Shown piece after piece: positions 33,583 to 47,258 of a DNA stretch of 64,000 nt. Origin of the DNA: Boswellia sacra (lineage: Eukaryota; Streptophyta; Magnoliopsida; Sapindales; Burseraceae); assembly GCA_013180625.2 (NCBI GenBank), contig SNVD02013667.1, positions 744,001 through 808,000 on the forward strand, read 5' to 3'. Every line of letters starts with the position of its first letter. The first letter of the stretch is position 1. The translations under genes were made by a program, and so were the position numbers. The notes beneath the pieces are model-generated. The model did no database searches. It was not told the origin of the DNA and worked only from the letters and a program-made list of their open reading frames with translations.

Positions 33583-34882
33583 TTGTTTAATTCCTGATCA
33601 TAAAATTATTTAACTTAAATAATAAAAAAGCTTCTAATTGATCCCTATTTGCCGAAACACTAATCAACTCCCTAATTTCTTCAAAATAAACACGAGAACC
33701 CCCCAGCTGTTTGTTTTCATATGTTAAAGTTAATTGATAATGATGAAATTATTGCTTTACTCCCCTAAATATTAACTATTAAAGCCACTTTATTTTCCCT
33801 TAACAGTATTCTCTTAATATCTCCATTGATATATTATTATTCATTTGTTTGGAGGCTCTCTTGGGATAAATTGTTAACTTTAATAATATATACAGAAGTG
33901 TGAGAGCGATAGCAAGATAATTTAAGTGACTTATTTGTACCTAGTGCTTACACTACCCTGATCTGTAGATGCTTCAAAGTTTTGCTAATGCAATCATAAT
34001 AAATATTAAAGAGAGAGAGAGAGAAATCGAGGTTCAAATCTCCCAATCTACAGATTCTTTAAAGTTTTACCATCAACAACATTCCTTGATTTTGTATAAT
34101 CCAACCTCCAAAATCACGAAGAGATTCCATTCCATTTTGTGATAGAGAGAGGAGAACAAAGGAAAAAGAGAGCGAAATAATAGAAGTGTAGAAAGAAATA
34201 TTTGAGTTGCGTGGACAGTGGAGAGAGAGGAAAGGAAACAAATAAAAGGTCGTGGAAAGATAAGAAACGATTTTTAAGTAATTTGAGGTTTGAAGGGGAT
34301 AATATCAAAAAAGTATCATTAAGTTTTGACTTAATTTTAGTAGAGAAGGTCTATAGATTTTTTATTAATTACACATTTGAAGTTTTCATTATTTCATTAA
34401 CAAACATTTTCCTGTAGCTTTGAAGAAAATAGAGATGGGTATAAAATAATCATGTTTCACTACAACATAAATACTTTTCTCAGTTAAGAGAAGGTTTAAT
34501 AATGTTGTCTTTGTAACATTCAAGAACTCTACAGGATAACCACCATCTAGAATAAGGCAACCATTGAAATCATCCCAAAATCAGTCAAATAACACCAAAA
34601 TCACCTAGTAAGCCACCACAACACAGCCCCCAAAGTCAACATACTAAACTCCATAACACAACCAACAAAACAAGCTCAAAATCAACCAGCTAACCACCAA
34701 AGTACAGCCACGAAAGCCACTATATAATTACCAAAAACCAGCCCAACAATTGACAAGAAAAATGGGATAAAAAAACGCCCACATTGGTTTTCTTCCCTCC
34801 ATCTTCCCAGCCGCCAACTGCCATAAGAAAAAAAGGAAAATGGGATTAAAAAAAAAATAAAGAAACCTTGATGGTTTTTTTC
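33583..34882. other. Intergenic DNA
   Basis: AT-rich, with a GA microsatellite at about 34011-34024. No gene is seen. Confidence 0.5.
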
Positions 34883-35319
34883 TATAACAACTCAATCGAG
34901 TCCCATGTTGTTAATATAAGGCTCGATAATTAGACTTATAAACACTTGAACACCCTTCCATTACAAGTCGATTTTTAAAAATAAGTTATACCTAGTGTGA
35001 GTGTAACACTTGATATCAAAGCAGGCACCATTTTAAAATTCCTTCACCGTCGTAAGCGACCTAGGCTGCCCTCGTTGTGGATGGGGCAACCTGAGGAGTG
35101 CTACTCATTTGAGCTACTCATTTGTGAGATCTGCAAAGTCACATAACCGAAAAAAAGAGACCTTCATGGACATCAGTCACAAAAGCTTGATGGATTATAA
35201 CAACCAATCGAGTTTCTCATTGTTAATTTAAGGCATGAAAATTAGGCTTATAAGCACTTGGACACACTTCCTTTATAAGTGAATTTTAAGATTGAGTTCT
35301 ACCTCATGTGTGCGTAACA
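34883..35319 (+). mobile_element. TRIM-like miniature LTR retrotransposon, degenerate
   Basis: Two direct repeats of about 125 bp (34883-35008 and 35196-35319) start TATAACAAC and end GTAACA. They enclose 187 bp. Three bases after the first repeat lies TGATATCAAAGCAGGC (35011-35026), a worn initiator-Met primer site. Flanks ttttc and tcttc may be a target duplication with one mismatch. Size, repeat length and lack of coding capacity fit a terminal-repeat retrotransposon in miniature. Confidence 0.7.
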
Positions 35320-36282
35320 TCTTCTCTCGATCTTACCTCGCTACCCAGGTCATGACCAACCACCACAAATTCGACGATGGTCTATGGTTTTCTTCCCTCT
35401 CATCCTTCTCTTGCAACAAAGCCACCACAAGTCAGCCATGCCCATCCATAAAATGAAAAAAATTACTTCCTTCTCTCACTATCGGTGACCACCAAACACA
35501 ACAACCACGCAATTTATGTTAATTGATTTTTATTTGATTGTGAACTAGGTTTTTTTAGGTTTAGAGAGGTTTAGAGGATTTGAGATTTAAGATTTGGGGA
35601 TTATGGTTTTGATTTGGGGATTTAGAATTGGACTTGTTTATTACAGCTAAAATATACTTTATTCCACTAATATTTTTATCAGAAAAACGAACAATAGATA
35701 AAAAAATTAATCACTTAAAGATTGTAATTACTAAAAAAAAGTATAATCGTTCTTCACTTAAAACTTAAAAATAGGTCAAAATATGAGATAGGTTTTGATA
35801 ATATCCGAAATTTGTCATTGTCGTATTCTTGGTCCAAATTGAATCCGTCCCCATCATCATCCTTTTTCAAACCCTAACTCTTTGTACTGAAGATAAAAAT
35901 CATTGGTAGAAAAAAAAAAAAACCCTAAACTTGATTGTATTTGGTGCTGAATGAACAGCCGTTGTTACTGGTTGGTGGTCAGTACCGGGTGGGCAAAGTT
36001 GAGAGGTCGTGTAAATTCTCAAAGATATAGAAAAGCCTTGGTGGAGTGAATGATCGGTTATAAACGTCTCGCAGTTGACGGTTTGATAAATTTTGTGGGC
36101 AATTTTGGGAGCTTTTATCAATGACTCGTCGTAGTTCGCTCCTAAGATGCGGTGGTGAGTGGAGGAAAGGAATTTTATGCTCCTAAAAATTCTATAAATG
36201 TATTATTTATATAGTTGTTTTGGTAAAATCGGGGGCGTCGGCGAATAAAACCAATATTTCCGCATAAACTTAAAACAAATAG
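35320..36282. other. Intergenic DNA between the TRIM and the second tRNA
   Basis: AT-rich. No gene or clear repeat is recognised. Confidence 0.5.
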
Positions 36283-36355
36283 CACGCTCGGTGGGACTCG
36301 AACCCACAATCGTCTGATTAGAAGTCAGACGCCTTATCCATTAGGCCACGAGCGC
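36283..36355 (-). tRNA. tRNA-Arg (anticodon UCU), second copy
   Basis: 73 nt on the minus strand, 2.8 kb from the first copy. It differs at acceptor pair 5-68 (C-G replaced by T-A, both sides changed), at position 43 (G to A, turning a U-G pair into U-A) and in the D loop. Anticodon loop CTTCTAA is intact. All changes preserve pairing, so it looks functional. Confidence 0.95.
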
Positions 36356-36840
36356 CTGCTTGAAACACTGCACTTGCTTTTCACAAATATCGCTTTCACA
36401 GAAATTTGGCAATAATATACAACGGAGCGCTCTTCCTTTCAGAGCTTCTGCAAACAGAGAAAATTATTACACTTATCGAGTTAGTTATATTTTAAATCCT
36501 ATGAACACCAAGAGTTCTTCATAGTCTTCCAGAAACCAACTAGAACTTCAATTTCCAGTAAATAGATACAAGAGTAATGGCAGCTTGCTCCCTAGTTTTT
36601 TCTCTGACAATAAAAAGATAGTAGTGACCAGAGACCAAGCACAAGCTTCCTGAAGTGTGAAAGCTTCAGCCTTCAATGAGATTAAGCTGGAAATTCCAGC
36701 AAGAGTTCACAGAAAGGCATAACAAACATTTTAAGAGAAACAAATTTGCGATTATTGAAAGCAAAGCATTTGCTGCTGCAGTTTGTATACAGGAACCTAT
36801 GGAGTCCTCCTATCTTTTTTTTTTTTTTTTTTTGCCGCAA
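36356..36840 (-). other. Probable 3' UTR of the MCC beta gene
   Basis: Lies between the second tRNA and the stop codon of the next gene. A run of 18 T (A on the gene strand) lies at about 36815-36833. No other gene is seen. Confidence 0.4.
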
Positions 36841-39800
36841 TTACATTCTAAATACACCATATTTGGTATCTTCTGAAGGGCGGTTCAGGGAAGCAGAAAG
36901 GCAGAAACCTATGACTTTTCTTGTGTCGGCCGGATCAATAATTCCATCATCCCAGAGCCTAGCTGAGGAGTAATACGCACTTCCTTCTTTCTCATAAGCC
37001 TCGACAACTTTTGCCTTGAACTTCTCCTCCTCCTCCTTTGTCCACTGCAATACATGTTCATGTGTGGACACAGATAAGTATCTCCTGCTTTGGTCTCAGA
37101 GTCAAAATAAGATTTAACATCTTTTTCCCATATAAACAAAATTTACTCACCTGAATTCCTTGCTTTTTCTTGTTGGCCTTTTCTATTTGGAAGAGCACAC
37201 CAGCAGCCTGAATATTGACAAGGAAACCAAATGAGACCGCTTTGAGAACAACTGATGGACAGAATTGAGTCATTGCTACGTAATGTGTTAATTTGGATAA
37301 GATTGGTAAGGCAGAATATGAAAATGAAAGGTCAGAAAGTCCAAGGTGAAGGATAAGATAATACCTCTAAAGAACAATAAGCACAGAATAAAAATATAGG
37401 TAAATCCAAATTATGAAAATAAAGCAAATGAAAAAGGTTGATAATTTCAGAGCTAAGAAAAAATAATCATTGATACATTAATCTTTCACGGTAAGGTATT
37501 TATCGTAGAGGCTACCTGAGCACCACCCATCACAGATATTCTAGCATTTGGCCAAAGAAACATGAAAGAAGGACTATATGCACGACCACACATTGCATAA
37601 TTTCCAGCGCCAAAACTTCCACCAACAATTATCGTGATCTTTGGTACCTGTTTCAAGGAGCGATTAGAAAGGGAGAAGAGGTAAATTTTTTTTCGTATCC
37701 TTCTTTTATTAATTCATGACTCATGGTTGGTAATAAAAATAATAAATAACTTGCACAAAGTTCCACCATTAACCTTTGCACAAGAAACCGCCATCACCAT
37801 TTTCGCTCCAGACTTTGCAATACCACTAGCCTCCGATCTTGAGCCGACCTACAAGACAAATAACCATTAAGGTTCCACACTTACTATCAACTTTTAGGGA
37901 CAATTATTCTTAACTGAAAAACATTGATTCTTTAAGGGAATGGGAAATCCCACAACTTTATAACACAAATTCGTTTGATGTGCATTTTTCCTGTTAAATG
38001 CAAGGAGATAAGGATGTCTAAAAGCTTTCTCAACAGCAATGGAAAACAAGTTAGGATTACATACCATAAATCCAGTTATATTCTGAAGAAAGACCAAAGG
38101 AATTTTACGTTGAGTGCAAAGTTCTATGAAATGTGCCCCTTTCAGAGCAGATTCATTGAATAATATCCCATTGTTTCCAATAATTCCCACAGGTTGTCCA
38201 AAGATTCTAGCAAATCCGGTTACAAGAGTCTGCATAGAGACAAAGGGAGTTACAAATTCACTGACATTACAATGTAAAACAACTTAAAAGATTGAAGTGC
38301 TGTAAATGTCCTCACAGTGCCATACAGTTTCTTGAACTCATCAAATTCACTTCCATCAACAATCCGAGCAATAATTGAGCGGATATCAAAGGATTGCTTG
38401 AGGTCTGCTGGTGCAATGGAACGAAGCTCCTTTACATCATATAATGGTTCTTTGAATTCAGGGTTTATACTTTGAAATCCATTTGACACAGCCTTTGTTG
38501 CAGCCATGTGCAAGTTTTTGACAATGTTCCTCCCAAGAGAAAGTCCATGCAGTTCATCTAAAACAACATACAAAATCACAGATGCAAACATTTATGGGAC
38601 AACTACAGCAAGGATCACATTAACTTCAGAAATGGAACATAAAAAAGAGGAAGAAAAAGCACCAGATTGAACAAAGTAAATACCTTGAGCAAAATAATCT
38701 GAAACACCTGAAGTCTTACAATGAACAGAAGCACCCCCCAAGTCCTCCGCTGAGACTTCCTCTCCTGTAGCAGCCTACTGAAACTTCTCCTTTAGATATA
38801 ATCTATGTCTTAGAAACATAGATACATACATAAATACATAAGTCCATATTTACATGCACACAAAGAAACACACATCGACTCATATGCATCTACGACACTT
38901 TCAATACTTTAAAAAGTATAAAGTAATCATGAAATGGATTGAGGAATTACTGCATAAATCAATTTGGAAAACCATAAGATTTGAACTAACCTTTACAAGT
39001 GGGGGTCCAGCAAGAAATATGGTGCCATTTCCTTTAACCATTACACTTTCATCAGCCATTGCAGGAATATAAGCACCCCCAGCAGTGCAGGAACCTAATA
39101 CCAATGCAATTTGTGGGATGCCCTCAGCTGACATTATGGCTTGATTATAGAAAATTCTCCCAAAATTCTCCCTGTCAGGAAACACTTCAGCCTGCTTAGG
39201 AAGGAAAGCACCTCCACTATCCACAAGATATATGCATGGTAACTTGCACTGTGCAGCAATCTCTTGTGCCCGAAGATGCTTCTTAACAGTGATGGGATAA
39301 TAGGTTCCTCCCTTAACAGTGGGGTCATTAGCCACAAACATGCAAAGTCGTCCATGAACAGGACCTATTCCAGTGATTATTCCACCAGACGGTAAGGGTT
39401 CTCCATATAATTCATGTCCTGCAAGCTTTGATCATGGAAGATATAATAAGAGACAATCACGTAATAAACATGCTTCTAACATGCCCAGTTCAATCTTAAC
39501 GTCCATCAATCTCAGAACCAACCATGAGAAATATATAGATTTGATAGATCATATGATTCATAATTCTATTCTCTAAACTTCATGATGCGATTGTATAACC
39601 CAACTGCATTCATTGCAACAACACAAATTGCTCTGAAAATTAGTTAGCCCTAATTCGCCACAGGTTGCCGCTGAACAAAAGCAAAAATAATAAAAATAAA
39701 AATTACGGCTAAGATAGTTTGTGTTTATTCATCATAATTCCTTGCACCTATGTGGAGTGCTTAACCATCATCGCATAAATAAGGGAATCAAGCATAATGT

Positions 39801-40645
39801 TGCATCATCAATGAAGCTACACGAGCTGATGCATCAATAAACAAGATCCACAACTTCAGACTCAAATTTCTATCAATGAGTCAATGAACAGACCAATAAT
39901 ACAGTTCCAATTCTAAAATGTATTGAATCTTTTTATGAAATGGACAAAATAACTTATTTTCAGATTGCAGCAAAATTTAGTCTGGCATGAGAGTCAAATA
40001 AACAAAAAACCAAACTCAATATCGTGTTAAAAATTTTAATTACTTCTGTGATTATAGACACCAAACTTCTAAAGATACAACCATTTACTCTTTTCAACAC
40101 AAACTCATTGCCTCAGGAAACCAAATCATGCAAATTAACGTCCTCAACTCTCTCTCAAGATAATAATCCCCAAATATTTTATTTGGTAATACATCCCATA
40201 AAAATGAAACACAGATAAATAAATTATTAAAATTTTAAAAAAAAATCAAAAACAATACAAAACCTGAGACAACTCAAGAAACGAAGAGCCAGGGTCAATA
40301 AGGCGATCAATTCTTTCCCTGGGCAAGAGCTTGTTCCTGCTCCTGTTCCTCTTCACAGCCTCCGCTCCTCCTCCGGCAAGAACCTTAACCCACAAAATCC
40401 CAGAATCAAAAATCACGTCCACATCGCATGCAACATCATAACGAGCAGAAAAAACAAACCTTTTCGATGTGGGAGTGGAGTTGCGAGATCAAGCCTTCCA
40501 TAGCCTTGGAGTTTGTGACAAAGGCTTCAGAGTTCCTGTCCAGGCCATCAGGAAGGACACCTAGACACAAGTGCCTTCTCTGAACAACCTCAACTGGGTT
40601 TGACTTCAAAACTGAAGCTGTCCTCCTCGCTAAAGCTCTCAGCAT
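36841..40645 (-). CDS. MCCB: 3-methylcrotonyl-CoA carboxylase beta subunit
   Basis: Ten exons on the minus strand: 40645-40460, 40383-40264, 39425-38991, 38774-38684, 38557-38316, 38229-38065, 37848-37774, 37647-37516, 37207-37151, 37044-36841. They join in frame to 568 residues, close to the plant family size. This is the non-biotin carboxyltransferase subunit, working with the biotin-bearing alpha subunit in mitochondrial leucine breakdown. The N-terminus (residues 1-25, Arg-rich, no acids at the start) fits a mitochondrial targeting peptide. Carboxyltransferase hallmarks are [17 protein letters not shown] (exon 3), [19 protein letters not shown] (exon 6) and [18 protein letters not shown] (exon 8). 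All introns are GT-AG; exon 4 ends with one base of an Asp codon completed by exon 5. The start is the first ATG of a conserved N-terminus. It is divergent from the DJ-1 gene, 735 bases away. Confidence 0.95.
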
Positions 40646-41379
40646 TTCTATCTGTCTCTCCCTTCACTTTTTACGCTTTACTTCTCTTTGGCTTTGGCTT
40701 GTTGCTTGTCTGTAACTTATATCTTCTGCAAGCCAAGCTTTTTAATTACTTATTTATTTATTTATCGATTATTAATTCTATGTATTAATAAAATATTGGA
40801 TTTTTGCAGCGATTGCTACAGATTGGATAGATAGAGATGAATGAAATGATAAACTTGCATAACAAATGTCCAAGGCTGAGTTGGCTTGGGGTGGATTCAT
40901 TTATATTTTTCCTACAAAAATATATCTACTTTTAATTTCCAACAATAAAATATTTAAGGAGAGGAAATTTTACATTTTTGTTTTAAAAATTTGTATTAAT
41001 TTAGAAAAAGGGATCTTTTTTTAATAAAGTTTCAAAACATGATTATTAGATTGATGTATTTTAAATGGTTAGAGTAAAAATTTTTAATATAATAATCCAA
41101 AAAATTTATAATGATATGGAATCTTTAGATACTCAAATAAACCCTCCATTTGGTATTCATGTTAAAGTCTAACTCCTCCTTGTATTATAAACAACAGAGA
41201 TGAAATTGAACAACAAAATGGCCTATTTTCTAACTTAAGTTAAATCATAGAATTTTTTTGTCATTTTTTTAATTTTCTTAAAATATTTTTTTTTATATTA
41301 AAACTGAAGAGCGAAGCCAAACCCAAACGTGGATAGGAAGAGGGAAAAGCTGAGCAAGTGAAAACATTTTGATTGATTC
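40646..41379. other. Shared intergenic region between MCCB and DJ-1 genes
   Basis: 735 bases between two divergent start codons, AT-rich in the middle (40920-41300). It must hold both promoters unless more distant sites are used. No further gene is seen. Confidence 0.5.
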
Positions 41380-44300
41380 ATGGAGTCTCTATCATTTTTG
41401 AACCCACCAATTTTTGCACTCAAAATCTCTCCTTCGAATCTCTCTCCCATTCTAACTCTCCCTTCTTTATCATTTTCTCCTCCTGCAACTGCTGTTTTCT
41501 CTTCTCCAAAGCAAAGAAGTACACCCACTTCAAAACCCACAAAAACCCTCGCTTTAGCAACACCAAAAACAACAACTACTACTTCAACCACAAACGCCTC
41601 TGTTCCTCCCAAAAAGGTTTCTTTTACTTTATCTCTACTTTCAATGTTGCTTTATTTGGTTCCTTAAAATGGGATAAACTTTAGTTGCTGAAAAATTACT
41701 GGTAACAAGTTGCCAAAACAATTAGAATTTCGCCCTCAATTGATTTTGGTTATTTTGCTTTCTGGGTTTAACTGATTAAGTTTGTCTTAATTATCAAACA
41801 CTTTTTAGAGTTTCTACCTTTGTGGGTTTTTTTTTTTAATGAAAAATCTTGTACTTTTTTCTCTGCATTCAATGTGGCTTTAATGGTTGAAAGATTTAGA
41901 TATCTTTCAGTACTGCCTGATGATTTTTTTTTTTTTTTGGTTCTGGGTGTTTGTGCAGGTCTTGGTTCCAGTAGGATTTGGTACTGAAGAAATGGAGGCT
42001 GTGATTATGGTTGATGTATTGCGCCGAGCTGGTGCAGAAGTGACTATAGCTTCAGTGGAGCCACAGCTGGAGATTGAGGCGTCTGGTGGCACCAGACTGG
42101 TCGCTGATACCTCTATCTCCACCTGTAGTGATCAAGTCTTTGATCTTATAGCATTGCCGGTTAGTTCTTTAATCCAGAGATTATATTTTTCTTAATTGCT
42201 TGCCCCTGGCTAAGTTATTAGAAAACAGTGTGACGCGGTTTTGTATGCTTAACATTATGATATATTTTAAAGTGGTTGCTCAAATTACTAGCTTGCATAA
42301 GACTTGTAATTAGATTGTGGAAAATATTGTTGCTTTACCATTATATTTTCTTTCACTGATTGTTAGAAGGGGAGGGTGGCGGTGGTAGTAAAGACCGCCT
42401 GCCATGTCATGAGGGCAAGATCAGGCTTTGAGTCATAGGAATGTTAAGTGAATACAGAATGTGCTATGGAGAAGGCATAATTGAATTAAAATGCTGAAAT
42501 TTTCGCATTAGAAGGACTAAGCAAACTTTCTTATATGCATGCATATATATCAGGCTGATTGATTTCTACTTGTAATTGCGCCTAGTGCCATTCGATGAAA
42601 ATTTGTGTTGATGTATGAGAAATGTTATTATTTGGGTAGTAGGAGCACTGAAATGTGATTGAATAAAAGCATGAAGGAGACAGAATGATCATGCTAGAAG
42701 GAAAAACAAGATGCTGATATTTTTCTTTCTTTAATTTTTTGCTCGTGTTCTTCTTGAATTCAGAATTACTACTTTTAAGGTTCTTTGAAGATGTCAATTT
42801 GCAGTGATTAATGTTATGTGCATTGTGTAAAGGGTGGAATGCCTGGTGCAGTACGGTTAAGAGATTGTGAAATTCTCAAGAAAATTATGAGCAAACAATC
42901 TGAGGAAAAGAGGCTTTATGGAGCTATCTGTGCAGCTCCAGCAGTAACACTTCTACCATGGGGCCTTCTGAGAAGAAAGCAGGTAGATCAATTGATTTGT
43001 TGAAGTTCAATGAATTTAAACATGTTGTATTTTGTGGCTAAACATGATGTAGTTTGTCATGCAAGATAACTTGCCACCCAGCATTCATAGACAAGCTTCC
43101 GACATTCTGGGCTGTTAAAACAAATATCCAAGTTTCAGGAGAGCTTACAACCAGCCGTGGTCCAGGAACTTCTTTTGAGTTTGCTTTGAGCTTAGTGGAA
43201 CAGCTGTTTGGGGAGTCTGTTGCCAAGGATGTTGGAGAATTATTGGTCAGGCCTATAACTCTACCTTTAGAAACATTATATTCCAAGTGCTAATTTATTG
43301 CTTATTTCATGCAGCCCCAAAAAAAATAATAATAAAAGTCAATAAAGATTGGTTAGTAATAGAAGTATTTTGTGCCCATATATTAAGTATTCAGGAACTA
43401 ATTGTGTATTCTCTTTCAGAATATTCTGTTTCCAAGATTTTCTTTTCCTTATATCTTTTTCTTTGTTTAAAAATATAAAAAACATATATATATATATATG
43501 TTCCTCTTTGAATTGTTATCAGATGATTTATAGCTGCTATGTTGAACTGACAGTCTATTCATTTTTTCACTCTAGCTGATGCATGCTGCTGATGATTTTC
43601 TTAGAAAAGAAGAATTCAATGAGGTTGAATGGCCCTTTGACCGCATGCCTCATGTAAGTGTTTCCTGATTCTATGATATTTTGTTTTAATTGGACTCAGA
43701 CAGCATAGTCATGTGCCATTTTGGGTCAGAAAATATAATATAATCAGAGATGTGGCATCTGAGATTCTTTTTCCCCATATTTTATGAATAAGTAAGTGGT
43801 TTTGCACAACCAGTTTTCTTACTTCAGTATCAGCCATATGGCTGCATTTTTTTATGTTGCAAATTCATGAAGACGATAAATGTAAGCAATGGTTAGGTAT
43901 TTATCAAGTCGCTATCTATCAATCTTTTATTTATATTTTTTGTTTAGGCAAATTTCTGGATGCCCTTTTTGCATTTTTTTCATGGTTACATCTGTCTGTC
44001 AACTTAAAGTAATGTTACGTTATAATGATCTTCTGTTCCGTTGAACCATCTATGGTAGCGCAGTTTGGTAGGTCATTCTTAGAGGCTTTTCTGCATCACA
44101 ATGCCACCACTCCCTCTTCTGAGCTTGATAACTTTTGATAGTCATCTTCTGAAAGTATTGTCAGATTTTGCATATGAGAATTCACAAGCCTTTATTCAAT
44201 ATGTTGGCTATGCTCTCTTCTTGTTTATGTGTGCATACGGCGTATTTATTATGTTTTGTGCACTCTCAATGTACTGCCAACCATCCTGTATTGTTAATGT

Positions 44301-45163
44301 ATGATCGTTTGGCAACTATGGACTAGCTATATAATTCATTCTTTTTTTACCCCTTTTTATTAAATAACCTAAGATGGTCTCTTACAATATAAATTCCATA
44401 TAGGTTCTTATTCCTATTGCTAATGGTTCTGAAGAGATTGAAATAGTGACTATTGTGGATATTTTGCGGAGAGCAAAGGTGGACGTGGTGGTTGCTTCCG
44501 TTGAAAAATCTTTGCAAATTGTGGCGTCTCAAGGCACAAAAATAATTGCTGAGAAATTGATTAGTGATGCTGCCAAGTCAGTATATGATTTAATCATTCT
44601 TCCGGTGAGACAAACAATAGTAGAAGTAACCTTTTCATCCCTTGTTGCTTACATATGGGCAATATATTTTCAAGAATTCGTTTTTCCTATTCCATCCAAT
44701 TTTAAAGATATATTCTGCATTTTAAACTTTCAGGGAGGAATTGTCGCGGCTGAAAAGCTTCAAAAATCTAGGATTTTAAAGAAGCTGCTCAAAGAGCAGG
44801 AAACAGCTGGAAGAATGTATGGAGCTGTTTGTTCTTCACCCATAGTCCTTCATAAACATGGTCTACTGAAGGTAATATAAAAACTATCTGACATCTCGCT
44901 GTTTCTAGACTATTATTCGCTGATATTCATGCTTGCTCTGCCAAATACAGGAGAAGAGAGCTACTGCCCATCCGTCTGTCTTAAGCAAGCTGACTAACAA
45001 AGTAGTAAATGGCACCAAAGTAGTAGTCGATGGTAAAGTGATCACGAGCAGGGGACTTGCTTCTGTGACAGAATTTGCCCTAGCTATTGTGAGCAAGTTT
45101 TTTGGTCATGCAAGGGCAAGGAGTGTTGCAGAAGGCCTTGTTTTTGAGTACCCAAAGAGTTAG
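41380..45163 (+). CDS. Plastid DJ-1/PfpI family protein with two domains
   Basis: Eight exons: 41380-41616, 41959-42159, 42833-42982, 43066-43245, 43576-43653, 44404-44604, 44734-44871, 44951-45163. All introns are phase 0 and the total is 465 residues. Residues 1-79 (exon 1) are Ser/Thr/Pro-rich, like a chloroplast transit peptide. Two tandem DJ-1 domains follow, as in Arabidopsis DJ1 proteins, with matching intron positions. Domain 1 has [13 protein letters not shown] (Glu92) and the nucleophilic Cys179 in GAICAAPA. Domain 2 (from residue 283) has [13 protein letters not shown] (Glu295) and Cys382 in GAVCSSPI. The family is linked to methylglyoxal detoxification, chaperone activity and oxidative stress. 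Closest in my memory is Arabidopsis DJ1B. The exon 4 start was chosen to give RKQ-ITCHPAF, matching the family; an upstream TAG acceptor gives the wrong frame. Confidence 0.92.
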
Positions 45164-47258
45164 GGAGATACTACTGTTTAGTCATAGTCGAGAAAAGGCA
45201 ATTTTTTAAGATGCCTTGAGCAAAAAAGAGTCAAAAGTTTCTCAACTTCAGTCAACCACTGAATGAATCAAATCTTCTTATCAAGTGGTCAGAAAAATCT
45301 TGAACACTGTACAAGGTCTGGATGCCTTTTCTATATACCATAAACACTGAAAGTGATACATAATCACCTTCAAGGCCAGATCAAATGCCGTTGACATCTT
45401 CATGTAGCTGGCAATATAGCAACGTAGCCTCATAACTCAGGTTGGTTATAATTTTTAAAATAAGATGCATTGAAACATGAAGGTAAGTTATGCTATGAGT
45501 TATTGATGCATTTCTTGTGGCAGATCTGTTACAGCCAGATGCAGTTTGTGATTACAGCTACTTTATGTCCTCATCTTCTCAAGACATTCATTTGAGATTG
45601 TTGTGTGAAAGTAGTGGTGGCAACCTTACGTTGCAGGTTTTCCCTTTTACTATTGATGACTTTTTTGTTTCCCCTTCTAAAAGTATATATATAAAAGAAA
45701 TAACTGCAAGTTTCTGAACATCTTAATGAAGCTGCCAGCTGTCCAATATTAGATTGCTAAGCTTGTTCTATGATATGACCGCTATGCTTGCTATTAACGA
45801 TAAATTTTTGTGTGCCGAATCTGTGAGCTAGCATGCATTTCCATTCTGGGCTGAACATAAATTCTTAATTTCAGTGAAAACAGTCTTTCTGTGCTTTACC
45901 ATTATGCAAGTTGCTTCAGAGTATCTAGAGCAACAGACTAACACTAATCCTTACAGGATATCCCATATTGGGCGACCAGAGACTATATACAAGCTTAGTA
46001 TCCATGTCTTGCAAAGATTTGCAATAGCTGTATTGTGTCTTTGAATCTGTTACCGTAATTTTAGTGGATAATAGCTATATGAAGGTCCCAACTATTGAAG
46101 ATATTCAGTATTTTCTAGCACTAAATGAAAGGTAGTACAACCCACTTATATTTTCCTTTAAAGTACGCATTAAACATAAGGCAAGTGTGATCATCTATTA
46201 TTGGTGCACGAAACGTCTTATATTGAGTATATAATTGCCTATAATATTGAATGTTTAGGTTTCAAAGTAACATGTACAGTCATGGCAAACTCTGAACTTA
46301 ACTACTACTTCCGGTTACATAAACAATAAACAGTAGATATTTGATAAAATAAAAAATAAAAAAAGAATGCCAATCACAATTCAAGATTGTCCTGGATGTG
46401 CATCCACCTTCCAGGAATACTTAAAAGGCTAAAGCTGGCAAGTAGCATAAGAAAAGAACTAAGGGATACGAGTTGAACACAGTAACTTGGAAATATAGTA
46501 ACCTAGAGCTTATTGGCTACAACTGGAGCAAGTTAGATACTTTGAGATTACATAGAACCCAATAAATGCTAGATAGGTCCAGAACATGTTAGGTATGCAT
46601 GTACCTTCCACTTCCAGATATTTATAAAGTTGTTGGCAGATGAAGAAAATAAAGAACCAGAAACTTGAAAGCCACATGGTAGGAGTGTTTGTTTTTGTAT
46701 TTTGTGTTTTTATTTTTAAAATTTGATAAGAATATGTGATGAATTTTAATTTTAAAATTGATATATGATTGATATTAATTTAAAATTTATTAGTAAATGT
46801 GCATTTTTAGAAAACAATTTCCGAAAACGAAAGGATTTCAAAAAACTGAAACAAACAAGCAAATCTTCCTTAAACTGATCTTAAGTCTTAAAATTACAAC
46901 TTAGAGATCTAATATATAAAACCCAATTATTGTGAAAGGTCAGATCTATCCATGTTTGCAGCTAGACAGTAAAAACATAATGGAGCATACATTTTGCTTT
47001 GCTATTCTACAAACCCCTAAGGATCACAAATATGAAGCAAACAGAAATATTACAGATAAAAGTCTGATCTACATGTAAATCTAATTTCAGTTCATAATTT
47101 ACAACACCCTTTGCTCCTATACATAAGGCTATCTAACCTCCTAACCTTCATATTATGAGATGTAGATCACAAATACACAACCCAATTTTCATGTCATGTG
47201 AATGACCAGGATCATGTATTCAAACACATTCTACTATTGGCAGTCCAATTCATCAACT
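45164..47258. other. Convergent intergenic region between DJ-1 and bZIP genes
   Basis: Probably includes the 3' UTRs of both genes. A MITE-like element lies at 46683-46862. An open frame at 45517-45717 has no recognised domain. Confidence 0.5.
46683..46862. repeat. MITE-like element with GTTTGTTTTT ends
   Basis: About 180 bp with inverted ends: gtgtttgtttttg on the left and aaactgaaacaaacaagc on the right. The centre is A/T-rich. Same general type as 6074-6253 and 61984-62118. Confidence 0.5.

Noticed and set aside
45517..45717. 66-codon open frame after the DJ-1 gene
   Set aside because: No domain and likely 3' flanking DNA. DJ-1 is complete without it.
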